Source of the DNA: DATIXD01 sp035518875 | Lineage (GTDB): Bacteria > Pseudomonadota > Gammaproteobacteria > Methylococcales > Methylococcaceae | DNA: 18,726 nt | Assembly (NCBI GenBank): GCA_035518875.1 | Contig: DATIXD010000158.1 | Location: 1 to 18,726 of the forward strand | Direction of reading: 5' to 3' | In this document: positions 14,194 through 18,726 of the stretch, piece by piece | How the letters are laid out: every line of letters starts with the position of its first letter | Numbering within the stretch: the first letter of the stretch is position 1 | The notes under the pieces: model-generated | Seen by the model: the letters and a program-made list of their open reading frames with translations, nothing else | Told to the model about the DNA's origin: nothing | The model's database searches: none | Translations under genes and position numbers: made by a program

Positions 14194-15390
14194 TTACTGG
14201 CCGGTGCCAGCCCACTGGCTGATGCGGAAGATGACGAACTCGGCAGGCTTGACTATGGCGACACCTATTTCGGTCACGACCTGGCCCAGTTCGCGCACTT
14301 CGGGCGGATTGGTCTCCGCATCGCATTTCACATAAAACGCCTCTTGCGGCGTCGCGCCGAACAACGCGCCGCTGGCCCAGACCGTCGTCAGGAAAGCGGA
14401 CACATTGCGCCGGATCTTGGCCCACAGCAGCTCCGAGTTGGGCTCGAAGACCACCCACTGGGTCCCCTCGTCGAGGGACTCGCGCAGGAAGTTGAACAGC
14501 CGGCGCACGTTGATGTAGGTCCACTCCGGGTCGCCCTGTGGATCGGAAGCCAAGGTGCGCGCGCCGTACACTTTGATGGTGCCGTTAAAAGACCGAATGC
14601 AGTTCACGCCGACGGGATTCAGACTATTCTGCAGGATCTTGCTCACCGGGTAATATACGTCCAGGGCGCCCAGTATGACCTCGTTGGCCGGCGCCTTGTG
14701 TACTCCGCGCTCGGCGTCGCTGCGGGCGTAGACCCCGGCCAAATGTCCGCTGGGTGGAACGGCGATTCGGGTGCCGGCGGGCTTGAGGGGGTCAGCCACC
14801 TCGATCCAGGGGAAATAAAACGCGCCATAGCCTTTCGGATTCGCAGCGGGACGCCAGATGCCCTTGTCGTCGGCGGTCACGACCAGATTGCCGTCTTTGA
14901 TGTCGCGCGTACTGTCGAGGATGGCCACGCGGTCTTCCATCAACTGACAGTGGGCGACCAGTTTCGACTGGACGTCATTGAGCGCCTTGGCCGCGGTGTC
15001 CGGCGGCAGGGGTGCCGCCACGATAGCGATCTCGTCGATGCTCTGGAGTTGATCGAGCGCCTTGCCGATGTCCTTGGAATCGGCAACCCGCATGACCCAG
15101 CAGCGCGTGCCGCCGTTGTTGAAGAATCCGTATACGGCATGGGCCAGGTATTCGTTGGCCGCCTGAACGCCGCCGAACTTCTGGGTGAACTCGCCCCAGC
15201 TATTGATCGGTTGCGGGTTCAATTGTTCCGCTTGCTTGTAGTTCCCGCCGCCCGCTTTGGCAGGCATATCCGTATCGGCGATATCCGCCGAAACGCCGAC
15301 AAATCCGGCCGTGCTGGTTCCGACGCCGGCGATGGGTTTCACCGCCGAGGGGACTTCTTCGACATAGACACCGGGAGCTAAATAGGCCAT
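14194..15390 (-). CDS. Sheath protein 1 (main contractile sheath, Afp2-like)
   Basis: A 398-aa phage-tail-sheath protein. It starts MAYLAPGVYVEEVPSAVKPI, the standard N-terminal strand and handle, followed by TAGFVGVSAD. The core has EYLAHAVYGFFNNGGTRCWV (about 81-100) and FYFPWIEVADPL, and the C-terminal subtilase-like/handshake region has YVKCDAETNPPEVRELGQVV and VAIVKPAEFVIFRISQW. A strong ribosome binding site (AAGGAG) lies 10 nt upstream. It is probably the main sheath subunit, since it keeps the canonical ends that sheath 2 has altered. It is separated from the DUF4255 gene by 99 nt without visible genes. Confidence 0.95.
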   Translation of the reverse strand: MAYLAPGVYVEEVPSAVKPIAGVGTSTAGFVGVSADIADTDMPAKAGGGNYKQAEQLNPQPINSWGEFTQKFGGVQAANEYLAHAVYGFFNNGGTRCWVMRVADSKDIGKALDQLQSIDEIAIVAAPLPPDTAAKALNDVQSKLVAHCQLMEDRVAILDSTRDIKDGNLVVTADDKGIWRPAANPKGYGAFYFPWIEVADPLKPAGTRIAVPPSGHLAGVYARSDAERGVHKAPANEVILGALDVYYPVSKILQNSLNPVGVNCIRSFNGTIKVYGARTLASDPQGDPEWTYINVRRLFNFLRESLDEGTQWVVFEPNSELLWAKIRRNVSAFLTTVWASGALFGATPQEAFYVKCDAETNPPEVRELGQVVTEIGVAIVKPAEFVIFRISQWAGTGQ

Positions 15391-15489
15391 GGCTTTCTCT
15401 CCTTCTTCAGTTGGACTGGATAATTACGCTGCTCGTTTCTGAACGATTGCTGTGCGTAACCGGGCGAGGGGGTGCTCTGAAACCGATCG

Positions 15490-16071
15490 CTATCCCACCT
15501 TCTGCTTGACTCGGATGACCTTGTCCTTCACCACCGGTCCGACTTCTTCTGCCCCGAAGACGTCCACGCTGATGGTGACCATGTAATTGAGCGCGGCCTT
15601 GGGCTTGCCGCCCATGGCCTGCCAGAATTCGCCGACACTTTTCAATTGCTGCTCGGCGATGATCTGGGTACGAAGCGGCGGCGTTTGTCCCTTGAACTCG
15701 CCCCTTAGGTACTGGTCTGGGATGCGACGGTGGCTGAGCAGCACTTTCATGACGCCGCCCAGCAAGCGGTGCTCGTCTTGGGCAGGATTGGGGGTGCTTT
15801 CGCTGGGCCAGGCGGTAATCATATAAGAGCAGTCGACCCTGACCGGCGGCCGTTTGCGGGTGAACAGGCCATCCTTTTGCTCCAGCTCCCACTGATTCGT
15901 GCGCAAGTCGTGATTTTCGCGGACGTCGTACAGGAAGAAGCCGATGGCGGGCAAACTGACGCCCGCAGGCGGGAAGCGTTCGTCGGGCGCGGCGAAGCTG
16001 ATGGTGACATTTTTGACGGCGAGCTCGCTTTCAACGAGCGCCGCCACAGTAGCGTCCAGGTCGTGCAGCAT
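15490..16071 (-). CDS. DUF4255 tail terminator/cap protein (Afp16-like)
   Basis: A 193-aa DUF4255 protein, the N-terminal domain of Afp16/Pvc16 that caps the tube and sheath at the distal end and sets length. The start MLHDLDATVAALVESEL matches the usual beginning of the family, so I prefer the ATG at 16071 over one at 16086. Further family features are LPAIGFFLYDVRENHDLRTN (about 44-63), VRVDCSYMITAW and EEHRLLG-like QDEHRLLGGVMKVLLSHRRI. Here it is the first gene of the left-running structural operon, not the last gene as in Afp. It faces away from the effector gene across a 320-nt region that may hold both promoters. Confidence 0.9.
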   Translation of the reverse strand: MLHDLDATVAALVESELAVKNVTISFAAPDERFPPAGVSLPAIGFFLYDVRENHDLRTNQWELEQKDGLFTRKRPPVRVDCSYMITAWPSESTPNPAQDEHRLLGGVMKVLLSHRRIPDQYLRGEFKGQTPPLRTQIIAEQQLKSVGEFWQAMGGKPKAALNYMVTISVDVFGAEEVGPVVKDKVIRVKQKVG

Positions 16072-16098
16072 AAGCACCACGCACATTCTTGTGGTTGT

Positions 16099-16130
16099 TC
16101 GACGCGACTAACGGTCCCTCTCGACGCGAC
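16099..16130. repeat. Two direct repeats TCGACGCGAC, 22-bp period
   Basis: TCGACGCGAC occurs at 16099-16108 and again at 16121-16130, exactly 22 bp apart, about two helical turns. They lie directly upstream of the DUF4255 gene. This geometry is that of a binding site pair for a regulator on one face of the helix. No further copy is seen, only a partial TCGACGTCGG near 16179. Confidence 0.45.
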
Positions 16131-16224
16131 CGCCCGGCCATTTCGCCCAAATTAAACTGGGGCTCAAGTCCTAGGGGTTCGACGTCGGAGCAGGAATGCC
16201 AGTATCCGGCACCCCGTACACAAA

Positions 16225-16251
16225 CCTCGGCGTGTTGTTCTCCCGCCGAGG
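16225..16251. repeat. Perfect hairpin CCTCGGCG/CGCCGAGG
   Basis: An 8-bp perfect stem with an 11-nt loop. The flank GGCTTAACTAAACT resembles the right end of the family-2 repeats (GGCTTAACTTAACGGC), so this is probably a decayed copy. There is no T-tract on either side to make it a convincing terminator. Confidence 0.45.
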
Positions 16252-16281
16252 CGGGCTTAACTAAACTCCCATCCGAGACCC

Positions 16282-16304
16282 TTTGTCAAGGACAAATTTT
16301 GTCC
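16282..16304. promoter_or_regulatory. Operator-like inverted repeat cluster
   Basis: TTTGTC-AAG-GACAAA (16282-16296) is directly joined to GGACAAA-T-TTTGTCC (16290-16304), a perfect 7-bp inverted repeat around a single base. The arm GACAAA is shared by both palindromes. It lies just upstream of a TTGACA box in front of the effector gene, a usual place for a repressor or activator site. The regulator is unknown. Confidence 0.4.
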
Positions 16305-16325
16305 GCAAAATCTTTCCGAGAACTC

Positions 16326-16354
16326 TTGACAATAAGTTAATTTTTGAGAAAAGT
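16326..16354 (+). promoter_or_regulatory. Possible promoter of the effector gene
   Basis: A perfect -35 box TTGACA (16326-16331) is followed after 17 nt by only a weak -10 (AAAAGT, 16349-16354) within an AT-rich stretch that contrasts with the GC-rich surroundings. The effector's ATG is about 54 nt further on, with TGAGGG as its ribosome binding site. A weak -10 would fit a promoter needing an activator. Confidence 0.35.
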
Positions 16355-16407
16355 GTCCCTTCGCGATGTGTCGTGTCTCCCCTTTTACACACGAATGAGG
16401 GCATGCC

Positions 16408-17613
16408 ATGTACCACCGATCCCATGAGACAGCCGCCCCGACGACGTCCACGCTTGCCCCGGCCCACCGGAGCGTAGCCCCCGAACCTGACGCCATCCAC
16501 CCGTCACACCCCAGCCCGCTGAGCCAAGCTTCGCTACATGCGGACGGCGTGCCCCAACCCCAAGTGCAAGCGGCCGCGTTAAACCGGGCCAGCGGCGGTC
16601 AGCTCGCCCGCACCGGCCCCGCATTGCTGCAGTTACAGCGGCAGTACGGCAACCGCTATGTGCAGCGAGTCGTCAGCCACGCGAGAGAGGGAGGCCACAG
16701 CTCCCTGGTACAAAAAGGCAATCAAACCGGGCTTCCCGATGGACTGAAAGCTGGCATCGAGAACCTCTCCAGCCTGTCCCTGGACGATGTGCAAGTCCAC
16801 TACAACTCCTCCAAACCCGCCCGGTTGCAGGCGTTGGCCTACACGCAGGGCACGGATATCCACGTGGGACCGGGTCAGGGTCAGGAAAAGCACTTGGCTC
16901 ATGAGGCTTGGCATGTGGTCCAGCAGGCGCAGGGACGCGTGAAACCGACGATGCAAGCCAAGGGTGTGGCGATCAATGACGAAGCGGCTCTGGAAAAGGA
17001 AGCGGACGTGATGGGCCGCCAAGCGGCTCAGGCCGGCTGGACAAAGTCGTCGACCGACTCGAGCAGAGGCCCTGGCACCCTGCAGGGAAAATCGAGCCTG
17101 ACCCCGTTTACTCCTAGTCCGGTCATCCAGCGTCTCCCCTACGCGAAGAACTATACGGAAAGCGAAACAAAAAAACTGCTCGACAGAAGTGAGGGAAGAG
17201 CATCGCCAGTCAATAACCAAGATGGCCATCCGCGACAGCATGTTGGCAAATGGGAGAAAGCCGAACGTTTTGCGGAAGAGCAGGGGAGGACCAAGAGTGT
17301 CTATAAAAACACCGACCAGCAAAATAAGGCTATCTCTAGTGCCCTCAACTCTGGGGCGGGGCAGGCTGCCCTAGCGGTTCTGGATGCAAACCCCGGTGTG
17401 GCGACTCGTCAGGTGATCGCCAATGTAGCGACGGACGCAGCTGACGTTTTGGTTGTCAAGGCGAAGAAAAAGCAAGGAGCAGCGGCTGGAAACGTCAAGA
17501 GCTGGCAGTATAAAAGTGGAAGCGCGACCAGTGCCACCGTGGTGGTTGACTCAATGGGCACGAACGTTCAGGGTGACATCCACATACAAACCGCATACCC
17601 AGTGATGGACTGA
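16408..17613 (+). CDS. eCIS cargo/effector: DUF4157 domain plus RNase A-like C-terminal domain
   Basis: A 401-aa protein and the only plus-strand gene. Residues 1-70 are disordered (His/Pro/Ala-rich). LQRQYGNRYVQRVV at 76-89 is a motif typical of eCIS-associated cargo. The DUF4157 (eCIS core) domain is at about 108-205, with VQVHYNSSKPARLQALAYTQ, then the zinc-protease-like HEAWH (165-169) and a downstream EKEADVMGRQAA. After a linker ending in VIQR (239-242), the C-terminal domain (about 245-401) has GHPRQHVGKW (273-282; H274, H278, K281) and ends in QTAYP (394-398). This combination resembles the bacterial RNase A-like toxin family seen at CdiA C termini. I infer a toxin delivered by the syringe. 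The start at 16408 has TGAGGG 7 nt upstream. There is no signal peptide and no adjacent immunity gene. Confidence 0.85.
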   Translation: MYHRSHETAAPTTSTLAPAHRSVAPEPDAIHPSHPSPLSQASLHADGVPQPQVQAAALNRASGGQLARTGPALLQLQRQYGNRYVQRVVSHAREGGHSSLVQKGNQTGLPDGLKAGIENLSSLSLDDVQVHYNSSKPARLQALAYTQGTDIHVGPGQGQEKHLAHEAWHVVQQAQGRVKPTMQAKGVAINDEAALEKEADVMGRQAAQAGWTKSSTDSSRGPGTLQGKSSLTPFTPSPVIQRLPYAKNYTESETKKLLDRSEGRASPVNNQDGHPRQHVGKWEKAERFAEEQGRTKSVYKNTDQQNKAISSALNSGAGQAALAVLDANPGVATRQVIANVATDAADVLVVKAKKKQGAAAGNVKSWQYKSGSATSATVVVDSMGTNVQGDIHIQTAYPVMD

Positions 17614-17784
17614 CGCAAGAAGGCATAGGTATTTGATCAATCAAAGATAAACTCGAATAGGCAACACTGGATCCCCACTCATGACGCCGTTCAAAGAGCC
17701 AAGGCATGATAATACTCGCTTCCTCATGCTGAAATCCTCAAGTGTCGACGGATGGGCCCGGTCCGAATCCCGTTACCCGTCAAA

Positions 17785-18726
17785 TTATTCGCCGACCCAC
17801 CCATCACTGCGCCCCGGGCCCGGTGGAGCCGAATCTTCTGTGAACTCCTCCGCCGTCAACACCTTCCCCATCTTCCGATATTCGCGCTGCGTGGCCTGAA
17901 GCAGGTGCTTCATCTGAATCGTGCCGTCGTCGGCCGCCGCCAGGAAGGCGCTGGCCAGGGCGATGTTGCGAATGCTCCCGCCTGCGACCTCGATCCGCTG
18001 GGCGAGAAAGTCGAGATCCAGATCCGGGCTGCGCGGCGCGGCCTTAGGCCATATCCCTTCCCAGATGCGGCGACGCTCCTCCGTCTTGGGAAAGGGAAAC
18101 TCGACGATGAAATGCAGCCGCCGCACGAAGGCCTCGTCCATGTTCTTGCGAAAGTTGGTCGCCAGAATTACGATGCCGTCGTACTCCTCCATCTTTTGCA
18201 ACAGGTAGCTGGTCTCGATATTGGCGTAGCGGTCATGGGCATCGCGCACTTCGCTCCGCTTGCCGAACAGGGCGTCGGCCTCGTCGAAGAACAGGATGGC
18301 ATTGCTGCTTCTGGCTTCGGCGAAGATGCGGGACAGGTTTTTCTCCGTCTCGCCGATGTATTTGCTGACCACGGTGGACAAATCGATCTTGTACAAGTCC
18401 AATCCCAGCTCGTGTGCCATGATGTCGGCGGCCATGGTCTTGCCGGTTCCCGGCGGGCCGGCGAAGAGCGCATTCAGTCCTTTGCCCAAGGCGAGCTTGC
18501 GGTCGAAGCCCCAGGCGTCGTAGACCAGGTCGCGGTAATTGACCTGGTGACAGATGGCGCGTAGCTGCTCGACCTGCTCGGGCGGCAGCACGATGTCATC
18601 CCACCCGTAATGGGGCGTGATCGCCTGGGCCAGCGTCGAAAGCCTGCGATTGGATTGCAGACGGCAGGCGGCGTAAAGATCGGCGTCGTTAACCCGGCTT
18701 GTTGCCGGGTCCCGCCAATGAGCCAG
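17785..18726 (-). CDS. AAA+ ATPase of eCIS (Afp15-like), N terminus outside window
   Basis: The frame is open to the right edge, so 313 C-terminal residues are visible. A GTG at 18591 is internal and not the start. In the visible part, Walker A is GPPGTGKT (about 90-97), Walker B is ILFFDEADALFG (about 144-155), sensor 1 is ATNFRKNMDEAF (about 189-200) with arginine-finger RR just after it, and sensor 2/lid is GGSIRNIALASAF. This is the AAA+ ATPase present in most eCIS clusters (Afp15/Pvc15), thought to help assembly or cargo loading. It is not ClpV of T6SS: there is only one AAA module and no ClpV N-domain. The tail ends in a Ser/Pro/Gly-rich stretch. The gene is convergent to the effector with a 171-nt gap lacking a clear terminator. 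Confidence 0.92.
   Translation of the reverse strand: MAHWRDPATSRVNDADLYAACRLQSNRRLSTLAQAITPHYGWDDIVLPPEQVEQLRAICHQVNYRDLVYDAWGFDRKLALGKGLNALFAGPPGTGKTMAADIMAHELGLDLYKIDLSTVVSKYIGETEKNLSRIFAEARSSNAILFFDEADALFGKRSEVRDAHDRYANIETSYLLQKMEEYDGIVILATNFRKNMDEAFVRRLHFIVEFPFPKTEERRRIWEGIWPKAAPRSPDLDLDFLAQRIEVAGGSIRNIALASAFLAAADDGTIQMKHLLQATQREYRKMGKVLTAEEFTEDSAPPGPGRSDGWVGE

Larger units (their letters stand above)
16087..16407. other. Divergent intergenic region between structural operon and effector
   Basis: No gene seen. From left to right it holds two 10-nt direct repeats (16099-16108 and 16121-16130), a degenerate family-2 repeat remnant with a CCTCGGCG/CGCCGAGG hairpin (16225-16251), an operator-like TTTGTC/GACAAA cluster (16282-16304) and an AT-rich stretch with a TTGACA box (16326-16331). 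It is the most likely place for the promoters of both the minus-strand structural operon and the plus-strand effector. Confidence 0.6.

Noticed and set aside
13966..15381. Long plus-strand open frame (471 codons) opposite the sheath genes
   Set aside because: It spans both sheath genes in antisense. GC-rich codon use keeps the opposite frame open; the sheath reading is certain.
17495..17707. Minus-strand 70-codon frame overlapping the effector end as a candidate immunity gene
   Set aside because: It is antisense to the effector's C terminus, has no ribosome binding site or recognisable content, and eCIS cargo usually needs no immunity protein.
17614..17784. Possible terminator between effector and ATPase (GCATGA/TCATGC, 17704-17729)
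   Set aside because: Only 6 bp with a 14-nt loop and no T-tract; too weak to call.
1..18726. Prophage or T6SS interpretation
   Set aside because: No head, portal, terminase, lysis or integration genes and no TssJLM or ClpV; instead LysM adaptor, DUF4255, AAA+ ATPase and DUF4157 cargo define an eCIS.

Overview
This window carries most of the structural gene cluster of an extracellular contractile injection system (eCIS), the phage-tail-like nanosyringe family that includes the Serratia antifeeding prophage (Afp) and Photorhabdus virulence cassettes (PVC). The DNA is GC-rich. Gene gaps carry palindromic dispersed repeats of a style common in Gammaproteobacteria. I infer a gammaproteobacterium, possibly an environmental or methanotroph-like lineage, but no taxonomic marker is present. 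There are no capsid, portal, terminase or integrase genes and no T6SS membrane-complex genes, so this is neither a prophage nor a T6SS.

Almost everything is on the minus strand and is read from right to left. At the right edge is a partial AAA+ ATPase (Afp15-like; 17785-18726). The single plus-strand gene follows (16408-17613): a putative cargo/effector with a DUF4157 (eCIS core) domain containing HEAWH and a C-terminal domain resembling bacterial RNase A-like toxins. Then comes the structural run: DUF4255 terminator/cap protein (Afp16-like), two sheath proteins, tube protein 1, a small chaperone-like pair (126 aa and DUF6760-like), tube protein 2, a 449-aa disordered protein, a LysM tube-baseplate adaptor (Afp7-like), a spike split into gp27-like and gp5-like genes, a PAAR-like tip, gp25, a 1204-aa Afp11-like baseplate protein, a 344-aa paralogous baseplate protein, a P2 gpI-like tail protein, and the start of a fibre/tail protein running off the left edge. 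The tape-measure gene is not in the window.

Within modules the genes overlap or nearly touch (ATGA, TAATG, 10-nt overlap, TAG-ATG), which indicates translational coupling. Three gaps (about 1140-1567, 7014-7306 and 11150-11431) are filled by two families of imperfect palindromic, MITE-like repeats that cut the long operon into blocks. A related palindrome has entered the reading frame of the 449-aa gene.

The most notable observation is a complete -1 programmed-frameshift signal at the end of the 126-aa gene. It comprises a C CCG GGG slippery heptamer in frame, an 8-nt spacer and an 11-bp GC-rich stem-loop. It would fuse the 126-aa protein to the DUF6760-like protein, which has only a TTG start and no visible ribosome binding site. 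This is the layout of tail-assembly-chaperone G/GT genes in long-tailed phages, and I am not aware of it being described for an eCIS. The second is the candidate RNase A-like effector.
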